Below, one piece after another: positions 28,928-38,700 of a stretch of DNA of 64,000 nt; within the stretch, counting starts at the first letter, position 1; every line of letters begins with the position of its first letter. The notes beneath the pieces are model-generated. The model worked only from the letters and a program-made list of their open reading frames with translations. It made no database searches and was not told where the DNA came from. The stretch is from an uncultured Microbacterium sp. (GTDB lineage Bacteria; Actinomycetota; Actinomycetes; Actinomycetales; Microbacteriaceae): the NCBI RefSeq assembly GCF_947488465.1, contig NZ_CANKZA010000002.1, positions 1 through 64,000 on the forward strand, in the 5' to 3' direction. Position numbers and translations under genes: made by a program.

Positions 28928-29833
28928 ATGAATGGTGTGGATGCCGTGTTGGAGCTGCGACGTCTCCGTTTGCTGCACGAACTCGCCCTCCGCGGGACCC
29001 TCGCGGCTGTCGCCGAGGCCCTCTCCTATAGCCCGTCGACCGTGTCGCAGCAACTCGCCCAGCTGGAGCGGGATGCAGGGGTGCCGCTGCTCGTCGCCGA
29101 CGGGCGACGCGTCCGCCTCACGGCACACGGCCAGGCGCTGGCCGTGCACGCGGCGCGGGCACTCGCGGCGGACGAGCGGATCCGCGGAGAGCTGGAAGAG
29201 CTGCAGCCCGGCATCGCGCCGGTGCGCGTGGCCGTCCTCCAGACCGCCACGCACGCCGTCGTTCCGGCCGCGCTCACGCTCCTCGGCGAGCGCGCGCCCG
29301 ATCTCCGTGTCGAACTGGTCGAAGTTCCGCCCGAACAGGGACTGTTCGAGCTGGCGGCGCGCGGGTTCGACCTCGCGATCGCCGAGCAGTACCCGGGACT
29401 CACCCGCGAGCTCCGGCCGGGACTCGACAGGCGGGCGCTGGGCACCGACCCGGTGCGTCTCGCCACCGACGGATCCCGCGCCCCGCTCGCAGCGCTCGCG
29501 CACCGCGCATGGGTCTTGGAGCCCACCGGGACGGCGGCACGAGAGTGGGCCGTGCAGCAGTGTCGGGCGGCGGGATTCGAACCCGACGTCCGCTACGAAC
29601 TCGCCGACCTCGGCGCGCACGTCGCACTCATCGCGGCCGGTCACGCCGTCGGCATGCTTCCCGATCTGCTGTGGGCGGGCGGGGCCGCGCCCGTCACCCT
29701 CACGCCGCTGCCGGGCGATCCGGCCCGCGAGATCTTCACCGCCGAGCGTCGCTCCAGCGCATCGCGTCCCGGCATCCGCCTCGTGCAGGACGCGATCGCG
29801 GAGGCCTTCGCGACGGCGGGACTGACCCACTGA
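28928..29833 (+). CDS. LysR-family transcriptional regulator
   Basis: The product is about 301 residues from ATG 28928. The winged helix-turn-helix at residues 8-66 has ALRGTLAAVAEALSYSPSTV followed by SQQLAQLERDAGVPLLVADG, the LysR signature. The effector domain of the periplasmic-binding type spans about 90-295. It is divergent from putA across a short region with a dyad, the arrangement of a LysR activator of proline catabolism. Regulation of putA is inferred from position only. An in-frame ATG at 28895 would run through the dyad and is disfavoured. Confidence 0.86.
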   Translation: MNGVDAVLELRRLRLLHELALRGTLAAVAEALSYSPSTVSQQLAQLERDAGVPLLVADGRRVRLTAHGQALAVHAARALAADERIRGELEELQPGIAPVRVAVLQTATHAVVPAALTLLGERAPDLRVELVEVPPEQGLFELAARGFDLAIAEQYPGLTRELRPGLDRRALGTDPVRLATDGSRAPLAALAHRAWVLEPTGTAAREWAVQQCRAAGFEPDVRYELADLGAHVALIAAGHAVGMLPDLLWAGGAAPVTLTPLPGDPAREIFTAERRSSASRPGIRLVQDAIAEAFATAGLTH

Positions 29834-29842
29834 GCGTGCCGG

Positions 29843-30403
29843 TCAGTCCCAGGTGCTCGGCGCGGGCGATTTCGTCGAGGGCAGAGCCGAGGCTTTCGCC
29901 CACTCCGTGATCCAGTCCGGCAGGGGCGGCAGGTCGTCCGGACGGTGCAGAGCCTCGAACAGCTCCTCGGTGTTCACCACGCCGCCCGTGCGGCGGAGGA
30001 ACCGCGCGCGCACGATCATCTCTGCGTAGACCTCGCCATCGACCACCGCGCGGTGGATCTGATAGACGGCTTTGTCGTCGTGCCCGTAGAGGCGTGACTC
30101 CACCGTGAAGCGTTGCCACAGCTGCAGCGACTTGCGGAACGTGACCGATTCGCTCGCGACGACCGCGTACCAGCCCTGGGCGTTCATCGCATCCCAGATG
30201 CCGGTGCGGATGAGCAGGTCGAAGCGACCGAGGTCGAACAGCGACGCGTAGCGGCCGTTGTTCATGTGTCCCAGGAGGTCGATGTCGGTGGGCATCGTGC
30301 GCAGCCGGATCCGACCCACGCTGTGCGGCGGAATCGGCCCACGCCGGTGCAGAAGCACCTTCGCGCGCCAGATCGTCAGGAGGGATCGCCACCACACATT
30401 CAC
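29843..30403 (-). CDS. Acyl-CoA thioesterase-like protein (hotdog fold)
   Basis: The product is about 186 residues from GTG 30403. The hotdog core shows VGRIRLRTMPTDIDLLGHMNNGRYASLFDLGRFD in pieces: the motif TDIDLLGHMNNGRY is the 4-hydroxybenzoyl-CoA thioesterase-type active-site helix with the conserved Asp and N-H/M-N. RFLRRTGGVV lies later in the sheet. The family hydrolyses acyl-CoAs or acyl carrier thioesters. The physiological substrate is unknown. The start is uncertain: GTG 30397 and ATG 30457 are in frame, but none has a clear ribosome-binding site. It converges with lysR and is divergent from the GNAT gene. Confidence 0.72.
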   Translation of the reverse strand: MNVWWRSLLTIWRAKVLLHRRGPIPPHSVGRIRLRTMPTDIDLLGHMNNGRYASLFDLGRFDLLIRTGIWDAMNAQGWYAVVASESVTFRKSLQLWQRFTVESRLYGHDDKAVYQIHRAVVDGEVYAEMIVRARFLRRTGGVVNTEELFEALHRPDDLPPLPDWITEWAKASALPSTKSPAPSTWD

Positions 30404-30488
30404 GAGGCGCGATGCTAGCGCAAAAGCCTGTGTTTCCCGGCGGGAAAGTGGCCGCATCCGTCGATTTCAGATTTTCATAGGGTCGACG

Positions 30489-30494
30489 TAGAGT
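30489..30494 (+). promoter_or_regulatory. -10 box for the GNAT gene (leaderless type)
   Basis: TAGAGT lies 6 nt before ATG 30501. No Shine-Dalgarno is present in the short interval. The position implies a leaderless transcript. Confidence 0.4.
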
Positions 30495-30500
30495 CTGGCC

Positions 30501-31019
30501 ATGGAAGCCACCGTGGATTCGACTGCACAGACCGACATCGTCGTCCGTCCCGTGCGTGACGTGGATGCCGAGGCGCTCGGCCGCGTGCACGCGACCTGCT
30601 GGCACGAGACCTACGACCACCTCATCAGCAAGGCGGCGCTCGAGAAGGTGTCGCCCAAGCGCCTCGCCGAACTGTGGACCCACTGGGCCGCGCAGGGCGA
30701 GTCGTTCCGCATGTTCGCGGCGCTCTCCGCCGGCGAGATCATCGGCTTCGCCGGGTCGGGCCCGGCCCGCGACCGCGACGCACCCCGTGCCCGTGAGCTG
30801 TACTTCATCTACCTGCTCGACGCCTTCCACGGCACCGGCACCGGTCAGCAGCTCTTCGACGCCGTCGTCGGTGGAGAAGAAGACGTCTACCTCTGGGTCG
30901 CCGAGGACAACCCCCGAGCGCACCGCTTCTACACGCGCAACGGGTTCACGCTCGACGGCACGACCCACACCGAGCCCTTCCTCGGCGAGACGCTGACCGA
31001 GGTCCGCTTCACCCGCTGA
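30501..31019 (+). CDS. GNAT-family N-acetyltransferase
   Basis: The product is 172 residues with the GNAT fold order: DVDAEALGRVHATCWHETYDHL at the N-terminus (in two helices), a strand with GEIIGFAGSG, motif A LYFIYLLDAFHGTGTGQQLFDAV containing the acetyl-CoA pyrophosphate loop of the R/Q-x-x-G-x-G type, and motif B VAEDNPRAHRFYTRNGF. The ENPRAHRFYxRNGF form is typical of ribosomal-protein or small-amine acetyltransferases of unknown substrate. It sits alone between a divergent thioesterase and a convergent cytochrome gene. Confidence 0.86.
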   Translation: MEATVDSTAQTDIVVRPVRDVDAEALGRVHATCWHETYDHLISKAALEKVSPKRLAELWTHWAAQGESFRMFAALSAGEIIGFAGSGPARDRDAPRARELYFIYLLDAFHGTGTGQQLFDAVVGGEEDVYLWVAEDNPRAHRFYTRNGFTLDGTTHTEPFLGETLTEVRFTR

Positions 31020-31080
31020 CCCTACCCGGCGTCACGCGGCGGGCGCGACTGCCGCCGCCGGAGTACCGTGCGGCCTTTTC

Positions 31081-31133
31081 GGGGTCGTTTGGTGCCGCAT
31101 CCGCCCCGGGAAAGCGACACCACGCGACCCCGG
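31081..31133. terminator. Long imperfect inverted repeat between convergent genes
   Basis: Arms of 19 bases at 31081-31099 and 31115-31133 pair at about 16 positions. The outer 8 bp (CGGGGTCG/CGACCCCG) are perfect. The element sits between the GNAT stop (31019) and the cytochrome b stop (31153), so a bidirectional terminator is the simplest reading. Confidence 0.6.
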
Positions 31134-31152
31134 AACGGCGATGCCGGCAGCC

Positions 31153-32958
31153 TCAGCGTCCGCTGACCGTGCCGAAGAGGCGCGCGATCGGCGCCAGCAC
31201 GAGGGGACGGGCGGCCACCCAGGCGGCCGCGATGACCACGAGCGACAGGGCGAACATCCAGAACCCGGTCCAGTTGTCGGCGTAGGCGACGCCATCGGCC
31301 GAGCCTTGGGCCGCGTACATGTGGTTGAGGTTGCGGAGGGCGCCCGTGGCGAGCACGAGCGCGACGTGGATGAAGATGAACACCACGAAGTACAGCATCA
31401 CCGGGAAGTGCACCTTGCGCGCCCATTCGATCGGATAGGCCGCGTTGAGCTTGGCGTTGCCCTTCGGCCACATTCCGCTCATCCGGTAGCCGGTGACGGC
31501 GGCGAGCGGCGCGGCCACGAACACCGTCGAGAAGTACGCGATCTGCTGCAGCGCGTTGTAGTTCACCCAGCCGTTCTCGGTCGGCCAGTCGAGCGAGACG
31601 TACTGCAGCGCCGCCGACACCGCATTGGGAATGACCTCCCAGCTCGTCGGGATGATGCGCATCCACTGCCCCGTCACGAACAGCAGCACGATGAAGACCA
31701 GCCCGTTGGCGAGCCAGAGGATGTCGAGCGCCTGGTGGAACCAGATCGTGAGGCTGGTCTTGCCCTTGGGATTGCCCCGGGGCGTCCAGAACACCGACGG
31801 GCGCTTCTCGGTGCGGATCGTGAGACCCGAGCGGATGATGAGGACCATCAGGAACACGTTGAAGAAGTGCTGCCACCCCAGCCACGCGGGGAAGCCCACC
31901 GGTGCCCCCTCGGGCAAGTGATACTCCCCCGGGTAGGTGGCGAGGAAGTCCTGCATGAACTCGAGGCTGAGGAACGCCCGGACGAAGACGACGGCGAGCG
32001 CGGCCGCGAACAGCAGCCCACCCCCGCCGAGGATGACGGCGCCCGCCCACTGCGCTTTCGTGAAGGGCCCGAGTTTCTGCGGCTCGGGCTTCGGGGCGGG
32101 CCGGTGGCGTGCGGCGCGTCCCGGCCAGACTGTCCGAGGGACGGTGAGCGGCGCGCGCGGTTCGGTGGATGCCGGGGACTGCGCCACCGGCGCGAGTGCA
32201 GACGGCGCGACGACGATGTCGGGAACAGGTGTCGCGATCTGCTCCGCCTCGGCGGCAGTGGGCGCAGATTGCGCCACCTGCCCCGTAGACCCGAGTGCTT
32301 GCGGTGCCGTGTCGGCCGGGGGCCAGGGCTCTCCCTGCGGCGCGCGCGGAAGACCCCGCCGCACGAGCACGGGCGCTCCCTCAGAAACAGGTGTCGCGAT
32401 CTGCCCCACCTCGGCGGCACTGAGGGCAGAGTGCGCCACCTGTTCGGGGCCCGGCCCGGGTCCCGTGCCATCGGCAGCATCCGCAACAGGGGTCACAACC
32501 TGCCCGGCCCCGGCGACGGAACCCACCGAATGCGCCACCTGCCCCGTAGACCCGAGTGCGTGCGGTGCCGTGTCGGCCGGGGGCCAGGGCTCTCCCTGCG
32601 GCGCGCGCGGAAGACCCCGCCGCACGAGCACGGGCGCTCCCTCAGAAACAGGTGTCGCGATCTGCCCCACCTCGGCGGAAACGGGGGCAGATTGCGCCAC
32701 CTGTTCGGGGCCACGGCCACTCACGCCCCCCGGGCTGGTCGAGGTGTCGGACGGGCGGGACGCCGCTTCGCCACGCTCAGCGACCGGCGTAGGGCCCGCG
32801 GCCGCAGCAGCAGCTCCCGAGGCAGCAGCAGCGCCGGCGGCCGCAGCAATCCCCGCGTCCGCAGCACGATCAGCGGCCGGTGCGGCGGATGCGGGCGGCC
32901 ACGGGTCACCCCCGGCGATCCGAGGAAGGCCGCGACGCAGCCCGGGGAACGAGGCCAC
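31153..32958 (-). CDS. Cytochrome b/b6-like membrane protein with repetitive Pro/Ala-rich N-terminus
   Basis: The product is 601 residues. The first 300 or so are Ala/Pro/Gly-rich and soluble. They carry a repeated motif of the form RRGLPR-xxx-G-[DE]-PWPP: one divergent copy at the N-terminus and two nearly identical copies. The C-terminal half has about six hydrophobic segments and several membrane-embedded histidines (in [33 protein letters not shown]), consistent with a di-haem cytochrome b561/b6-like domain such as those of membrane oxidoreductases. GTG 32958 starts 4 bp after the ETF-alpha stop, so it is the third gene of the etf operon. The redox partner is unknown; ETF is suggested by position. 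Confidence 0.78.
   Translation of the reverse strand: MASFPGLRRGLPRIAGGDPWPPASAAPAADRAADAGIAAAAGAAAASGAAAAAAGPTPVAERGEAASRPSDTSTSPGGVSGRGPEQVAQSAPVSAEVGQIATPVSEGAPVLVRRGLPRAPQGEPWPPADTAPHALGSTGQVAHSVGSVAGAGQVVTPVADAADGTGPGPGPEQVAHSALSAAEVGQIATPVSEGAPVLVRRGLPRAPQGEPWPPADTAPQALGSTGQVAQSAPTAAEAEQIATPVPDIVVAPSALAPVAQSPASTEPRAPLTVPRTVWPGRAARHRPAPKPEPQKLGPFTKAQWAGAVILGGGGLLFAAALAVVFVRAFLSLEFMQDFLATYPGEYHLPEGAPVGFPAWLGWQHFFNVFLMVLIIRSGLTIRTEKRPSVFWTPRGNPKGKTSLTIWFHQALDILWLANGLVFIVLLFVTGQWMRIIPTSWEVIPNAVSAALQYVSLDWPTENGWVNYNALQQIAYFSTVFVAAPLAAVTGYRMSGMWPKGNAKLNAAYPIEWARKVHFPVMLYFVVFIFIHVALVLATGALRNLNHMYAAQGSADGVAYADNWTGFWMFALSLVVIAAAWVAARPLVLAPIARLFGTVSGR
32271..32451 (-). repeat. Intragenic 181-bp direct repeat, copy A
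   Basis: This segment is repeated at 32532-32712 with about six mismatches by eye and an offset of 261 bp (87 codons, in frame). It encodes the [15 protein letters not shown] module plus flanking Gln-Val-Ala and Gln-Ile-Ala stretches of the cytochrome gene. Confidence 0.85.
32532..32712 (-). repeat. Intragenic 181-bp direct repeat, copy B
   Basis: This is the partner of 32271-32451 in the same frame of the same gene. The high nucleotide identity, including third codon positions, indicates a recent duplication or gene conversion. Such repeats are prone to copy-number change. Confidence 0.85.
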
Positions 32959-32962
32959 CGCG

Positions 32963-33952
32963 CTACGCCTTCTTCGCCTGCAGGGCAGCGATCAGCTGCG
33001 GAACGACCGTGAACACATCGCCCACGATGCCGAAGTCGGCGATGTCGAAGATGGGCGCGTCGCCGTCTTTATTGATCGCGACGATGGTCTTGGCCGTCTG
33101 CATGCCGGCCTTGTGCTGGATCGCGCCGGAGATGCCGAGAGCGACATACAGCTGCGGCGCGACCGACACGCCGGTCTGCCCGACCTGCGCGGAGTAGGGG
33201 ACATAGCCGGCGTCGACGGCGGCGCGCGACGCACCGACGGCCGCACCCAGAGCGTCGGCGAGCTCCTCGACCAGCACGAACTTCTCCTGCGACCCGAGCC
33301 CGCGACCACCCGAGACGACTTTCGCCGCGCCGCGGAGTTCGGGACGGCTGGATGCCGCGACCTCGGCCTGGAACGACTCGATCGTCGCGGCCGGTGCGCC
33401 GGACGGCGCGACCTCGAGGCGATCGACGACGGGCGCCGCGACAGCGGCGGCACGCGCATCGACCGCGCCCTGTCGTACGGTGACCACCGGAGTGCCGAAC
33501 GTCGGCGCCGACGTCACGTTGAACGACCCGCCGTAGACCGAGTGCTGCGCGACGACGCCCTCGTCGTCGCGCACGAGGCCGACGACGTCGACGGCGAGCG
33601 CGAGCGATGCGCGGGCGGCGAACCGCCCGGCGATGTCGCGTCCCTCGATCGAGTTGGAGACGACCACCGCGTCCGGACGCACGAGTGCGTGAGCCGCCGT
33701 GAGCGCGTCGACGAGCGGCACGGACAGTGCCGCGTCGGCGCCACCGAGGTCGGCCGTCAGCACGACGGCCGCACCGAGCTCGCCCGCCGCCGCGGCGAGT
33801 GCCGCGTGCGCCTCCGGCGCGGCGACGACGAGCGCCACCGGTGTCCCGACACTCCCGGCGGCACCGACCAGGCCCGCCGACGATGAGGCGAGCGTGCCCT
33901 GGGGTGTGACATCCAAGAGCACGAGCACCGCGTCCCCTGCGAAATCGACCAT
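32963..33952 (-). CDS. etfA: Electron transfer flavoprotein alpha subunit
   Basis: The product is about 329 residues. The C-terminal FAD domain shows [31 protein letters not shown] and [20 protein letters not shown], then the [11 protein letters not shown] and [10 protein letters not shown] motifs, all diagnostic of EtfA/FixB. It accepts electrons from acyl-CoA dehydrogenases with the beta subunit. Two adjacent ATGs (33955, 33952) follow AAGGAG; the second has the better spacing. The gene starts 10 bp after etfB and is followed 4 bp later by the cytochrome b gene. The acyl-CoA dehydrogenase near 40 kb is a likely electron donor. Confidence 0.93.
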   Translation of the reverse strand: MVDFAGDAVLVLLDVTPQGTLASSSAGLVGAAGSVGTPVALVVAAPEAHAALAAAAGELGAAVVLTADLGGADAALSVPLVDALTAAHALVRPDAVVVSNSIEGRDIAGRFAARASLALAVDVVGLVRDDEGVVAQHSVYGGSFNVTSAPTFGTPVVTVRQGAVDARAAAVAAPVVDRLEVAPSGAPAATIESFQAEVAASSRPELRGAAKVVSGGRGLGSQEKFVLVEELADALGAAVGASRAAVDAGYVPYSAQVGQTGVSVAPQLYVALGISGAIQHKAGMQTAKTIVAINKDGDAPIFDIADFGIVGDVFTVVPQLIAALQAKKA

Positions 33953-33962
33953 CATGCTCTCC

Positions 33963-34739
33963 TTAGGCCAGTCGGTTCTCGATGAGGAAGGCGGCGAGCT
34001 TGTCGCCGGCATCCCCCTCGTCGACGATCTTCACGCCGGCCCCGCGGGGCGGCTTCTCGCTCACGCTCGTCATGATCGACTGCGGCGCGATCGCCGGGTC
34101 GATGTCGACGCCGAGGTCATCGAGCGACACAATCTCGAACGGCTTCTTCTTGGCCGCCATGATCCCCTTGAAGTTGGGAAAGCGGGCGTCGGGCAGCGCT
34201 TCGGTGATCGAGATCACGGCCGGCAGCGCGGCGCTGACCTGCGCGACGCCCGCATCGCTCGCGCGGGTGCCCGTGACACGATCGTCGGCGATCGTCACCG
34301 CCGACAGGGCGGTCGCGTGCGGCACCGCCAGATGCTCGGCGAGCATGGCGGGCAGGACGCCGCCCGACCCGTCGGTGGAAAGGTTTCCGGTGATGACGAG
34401 ATCGAAGCCGGCGCGGCGCACGGCGGCCGCCAGAACCCGCGCCGTCACACCCAGATCGGCGCCGGCCAGGCGGTCGTCGACGACCTGGAGTGCTGAACCG
34501 GCGCCCATCGCGAGGCCCTTGCGGATGGTCGCGGCGGCATCTCCCGACGCCATCGACACGACCTGCACCTCGGTGCCCGGGTGCGCGTCGGCGTGGCTCA
34601 GCGCCACTTCGAGGGCCCGCTCACCGATCTCGTCGAGCACGCGATCGGACGCCGCCCGATCGGCAAGCCCGGTCTCGAGGTCGAGCTTGCGGTCGCCATA
34701 GGTGTCGGGGACTTCTTTGACCAGCACCACGATCTTCAT
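33963..34739 (-). CDS. etfB: Electron transfer flavoprotein beta subunit
   Basis: The product is 258 residues starting MKIVVLVKEVPDTYGDRKL. It has the AMP-binding region (LVITGNLSTDGSGGVLPAML), and the ETF-beta signature ARFPNFKGIMAAKKKPFEI, the recognition-loop region contacting dehydrogenases. It forms the heterodimer with EtfA. AAGGAG precedes the ATG, and a TATGAT -10 lies 24 nt upstream. It is the first gene of the etfB-etfA-cytochrome operon. This is the housekeeping (group I) type by length and lack of extra domains. Nothing indicates electron bifurcation. Confidence 0.93.
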   Translation of the reverse strand: MKIVVLVKEVPDTYGDRKLDLETGLADRAASDRVLDEIGERALEVALSHADAHPGTEVQVVSMASGDAAATIRKGLAMGAGSALQVVDDRLAGADLGVTARVLAAAVRRAGFDLVITGNLSTDGSGGVLPAMLAEHLAVPHATALSAVTIADDRVTGTRASDAGVAQVSAALPAVISITEALPDARFPNFKGIMAAKKKPFEIVSLDDLGVDIDPAIAPQSIMTSVSEKPPRGAGVKIVDEGDAGDKLAAFLIENRLA

Positions 34740-34762
34740 CGGTTCTCCTTCGCGATGACTTC

Positions 34763-34768
34763 ATCATA
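34763..34768 (-). promoter_or_regulatory. -10 box for the etf operon
   Basis: The minus-strand TATGAT lies 23-28 nt upstream of the etfB ATG, followed by a separate AAGGAG ribosome site. The -35 region is poorly conserved. Confidence 0.45.
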
Positions 34769-34827
34769 CGAGATGCGACTGAGTGCCGCGAAGCGTGGAA
34801 CTGAGATTCACACCGATCGTGGAGGAC

Positions 34828-35604
34828 TCAGCGGTGGGTGAAATTCGCCGATCGCTTCTCCCGGAAGGCAGCCATGCCCTCCTTCTGATCGTCGAGGGCG
34901 AACAGCGACGAGAAGACCTGCTTCTCGAACCGCAGGCCCTCGGCGGCTGTGGTCTCCAGAGACGCGCGCAGCGCCTCTTTGGCGGCATAGACGACCGGCA
35001 GCGATTTGGCCGCGATCGTCTCGGCGACCTTCTTCGCCTCGGAGAGGAGGTCGGCGGCGGGCACCACCCGCGAGACGAGCCCCGCACGCTCGGCCTCGGC
35101 GGCATCCATCATCCGCCCGGTCAGCACGAGTTCGGCCGCCTTGTAGTAGCCGACCGCGCGAGGGAGCCGCTGCGTGCCCCCGAGCCCGGGGATCACTCCG
35201 AGGGTGATCTCGGGCTGTCCGAAGCGCGCGGTGTCGGCGGCGAGGATGATGTCGCACGTCATGGCGAGCTCGCAGCCGCCGCCGAGCGCGTACCCCGCCA
35301 CCGCGGCGACGACGGGGGTGCGCACCCGGCTGAACGCCTCGAGGCCGACGAAAGGGTTCTGCATCGCCATGTCCCGCGACGACTTGCCCTCCATCTCCTT
35401 GATGTCGGCGCCCGCGGCGAAGGCCTTCTCCGAGCCGGTCAGCACGATGCATCCGACGGCGTCGTCGGCGTCGAAGGCGGATGCCGCGTGCGCCAGCTCG
35501 TCGACGAGTGTCGAGTTCAGGGCGTTGAGCGCCTCGGGACGGTGGAGGGTGATCCAGCCGACGCGTCCTCGCGTCGAGGTCAGGATCGAGGTGTACTCGG
35601 TCAT
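34828..35604 (-). CDS. Enoyl-CoA hydratase (crotonase family)
   Basis: The product is 258 residues. It has the crotonase N-terminus GWITLHRPEALNALN, the oxyanion hole segment FAAGADIKEME and the second oxyanion region AVAGYALGGGCELAMTCD. The two catalytic glutamates are in place at RFGQPEITLGVIPGLGGTQRL. The match is to short-chain enoyl-CoA hydratase, which hydrates trans-2-enoyl-CoA in fatty-acid or branched-chain amino-acid breakdown. It ends 88 bp upstream of etfB on the same strand, so both may respond to the same conditions, although etfB has its own -10. A GGGGAC precedes the ATG. Confidence 0.9.
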   Translation of the reverse strand: MTEYTSILTSTRGRVGWITLHRPEALNALNSTLVDELAHAASAFDADDAVGCIVLTGSEKAFAAGADIKEMEGKSSRDMAMQNPFVGLEAFSRVRTPVVAAVAGYALGGGCELAMTCDIILAADTARFGQPEITLGVIPGLGGTQRLPRAVGYYKAAELVLTGRMMDAAEAERAGLVSRVVPAADLLSEAKKVAETIAAKSLPVVYAAKEALRASLETTAAEGLRFEKQVFSSLFALDDQKEGMAAFREKRSANFTHR

Positions 35605-35758
35605 GTCCCCATCGTGTCACGCGGGCCGTCGCCGCGCCCGTTTCTCGCGGAGGGTCCAGCGGTGCGCGCCGCCCCCTGCCGTTCACCTCTGCGTCATACG
35701 AGCGCCACGCGGCGCCCGTAGGCAGGAGGCATCCCTGCCCACCCATCCGAGGACATCG

Positions 35759-38700
35759 ATGCGCTCTTCCGTCCGACGTCGTGCGATCGCGGGGGCCACC
35801 ACGGCCGCCCTCGCCTGCACGCTCGCCTTGACCCCCCTCACCGCAGCTTCGGCCGCGCCCGCCCCGACACCGCCCGTCGCGTACTCCGCCGACGACGCCG
35901 CGATCTCACTGACCCCCATCGGCACGCACCGCACGGGCGTGTTCGAAGCGTCGGCTGCCGAGATCGTCGCCGCCCACGGCGACCGCCTGTTCGTCGTGAA
36001 CGCGCAGGCGGGCGCCGTCACGGTGCTCGACGTCACCGACCCGGCCGCACCGGTCGAGCTGTACGAGATCACCGCAGACGGCATCGCGAACTCCGTCGCC
36101 GTGCGGTCCGACGGCCTGGGTGTCATCGCCCTCGAGGCGCCGACCAAGACGGATGCGGGTTCGCTCGTGTTCTTCGACGCGGATGCCGCAGCGCCCACCA
36201 TTCTCGGATCGGTCACCGTCGGCGCCCTGCCCGACATGGTCACCCTCTCGAAGGACGGCGCCTTCGCCGTCGTCGCGAACGAGGGCGAGCCGGCGGGCGA
36301 CTTCTCGATCGACCCGGAGGGCTCGATCGGCGTCGTGACGCTGCCCGCCGCCAAGCAGGCACCTGGGCAGAGCGCCGTGCGCATCGCCGGATTCAGCGCG
36401 TTCGAAGGCGCGAACCTGCCGGCCGATGTCCGCGTGTTCGGCCCCGACGTGGCCGCGCCCGACCAGGGCGAGCGCCCGCTCGAATCCAACCGCGTGAGCC
36501 GCAACCTCGAGCCGGAGTACGTCACGATCGACGGCGGCACGGCATACGCCGCGATCCAGGAGGCGAACGCGATCGCGGTCGTCGACCTCGCGTCCGCGAC
36601 CGTCACCGACCTCTTTTCCCTGGGATTCAAGGACCACGGGCTGGCGGGCAACGGTCTCGACGCCAGCGACCGCGACAAGGCGATCGACATCGCCACCTAC
36701 CCGGGCCTGAAGGGCATCTACATGCCCGACGGCATGTCGTCGTACCAGGCGGGCGGCGCGACGTACCTGGTCGCCGCGAACGAGGGCGACGCCCGCGAAT
36801 GGGGCGACTACATCGACGAGGCACGGGTGAAGGACCTCGGCAAGAAGGGTCTCGCGGCTGTCTGCGCCGACAGCCCGCTCGCCGCGCAGAAGGCGGATGC
36901 CGACCTCGGTCGCCTCAAGATCGCCACCGACCTCGGCATCGCCGACGGCGCCGACTGCTACAGCGAGCTGTACTCCTACGGCGGGCGCTCCTTCTCGATC
37001 TGGACGACCGACGGCCGGCAGGTCTTCGACTCCGGCGACGGCTTCGAGCAGACCCTCGCCGCCGCTGTGCCCGACTACGTCAACTCGGGTCACGATGAGA
37101 CCGGCTTCGACACGCGCAGCGCCGCGAAGGGCCCCGAGCCGGAGGGTGTCGCCATCGGCGCGGTGAACGGACGGACCTATGCCTTCGTCGGGCTTGAGCG
37201 CGTCGGCGGCATCATGGTCTACGACATCACCGACCCCGCGGCATCCACGTTCGTCACGTACGTCAACAACCGCGACTTCGCGGCAGGCGTCGATCCGAGC
37301 GCCGCCTCGCTGGACCTCGGCGCCGAGGGTGTGACGTTCATCCCGGCGGAGTCCTCGACCACCGGCGAGCCCCTGCTCGCGGTCGCGAACGAGGTCTCGG
37401 GCACGACGACGCTGTTCGCCATCGACGACGGCCTCACCGACATCCAGGTGCTCACCGTGAACGACTTCCACGGTCGGCTCGAGGCCGATCTCCGCAACGG
37501 CGTTGCCGGTGCCGCGGTCGTCGCCGGTGCCGTCGACGCGTTCGAGGCGAAGAACCCGAACACCCTGTTCGTCTCGGCCGGCGACAACATCGGAGCGTCG
37601 ACGTTCACGTCGTTCATCCAGCAGGACGACCCGACCATCGATGCGCTGCTCGCCGCGGGTCTCGACCTCGGCGCCGTCGGCAACCACGAGTTCGACGCCG
37701 GATTCGACGACCTCACGGGCCGCGTGCTGCCCCGCTTCGGCAGCGGCGACTTCGGCCTCGGCGCCAACGTGTACCTGCGCGGCACGAAGACGCCGGCGCT
37801 CCCCGAGTACGCCGTCCGTGAGGTCGACGGTGTGCGGGTGGCCTTCATCGGCACCGTCACGCCCGACACGGCTGCGATGGTGACACCGACCGGGATCGCG
37901 GGCATCGAGTTCGGCGACCAGCGCGAGGCCGCCGATCGGGTGGCGGCGGAGATCACCGCGGCGGATGCCGCCGACGTGATCGTCCTGCTCACCCACTCAG
38001 GGTCGGCGACTTCGGTCTGCGCGAACGTCGCCGCCGACACGAGCACCTTCGGGACCCTCATCCGTGAGGCGTCGCCCGACATCGACGCCATCGTGTCGGC
38101 GCACACGCACCAGACGTACGCGTGCGAGATCGACGGACGCCCGGTGATCCAGGCGTCGGAGTACGGCAAGGCGCTGGGCACGCTGCAGCTGTCGGTCGAC
38201 TCCACAACCAAGGAGCTCGTCTCGATCGCAGGCGGCGTGCAGTCGCTCGTCGTCGGCGGAACGGCGGCGTTCCCGGCAGATCCCGCCGTCGCGAAGATCG
38301 TGGCGGATGCCGTCGCGGTCGCCGGCGAGAAGGGCGCCGTCGAAGTCGGTGCGATCAGCGCCGACATCCTCCGCGGCGGCACACCGGCCGGCAGCGACCG
38401 CGGGGTCGAGTCGACGCTCGGCAACACCGTCGCCGACCTGTACCTGTGGGCCACCTCGAACGAGGACTACGCGGGCACGCCGGCGCAGATCGGTCTGATG
38501 AACCCCGGGGGACTCCGCACCGACCTGCTCTACGGCACGGACGGCACCGTCACCTACCGCGACGTCGCGAACGTGCAGCCCTTCGCCAACACGCTGGTGA
38601 CGGTGACCCTCACCGGCGCGCAGCTGAAGGCCGTGCTCGAAGAGCAATGGCAGCCGGCGGGGTCGGAGCGGCCCAAGCTGCATCTCGGCGTCTCGGACGG

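Noticed and set aside
32271..32712. Direct repeats resembling a CRISPR array
   Set aside because: Only two copies with 181-bp units, in frame within a gene, with a third divergent protein-level copy. No short regular spacers and no cas genes.
31153..32958. The repetitive N-terminal half of the cytochrome gene as non-coding
   Set aside because: The degenerate first RRGLPR..PWPP copy is conserved at protein level while its DNA differs, so the region is translated. The frame is open over 300 codons, and the start sits 4 bp after etfA.
35174..35758. A 195-residue N-terminal extension of the nucleotidase
   Set aside because: The extension is a shadow of the antisense enoyl-CoA hydratase. ATG 35759 has a GAGGAC site and begins a clear signal peptide.
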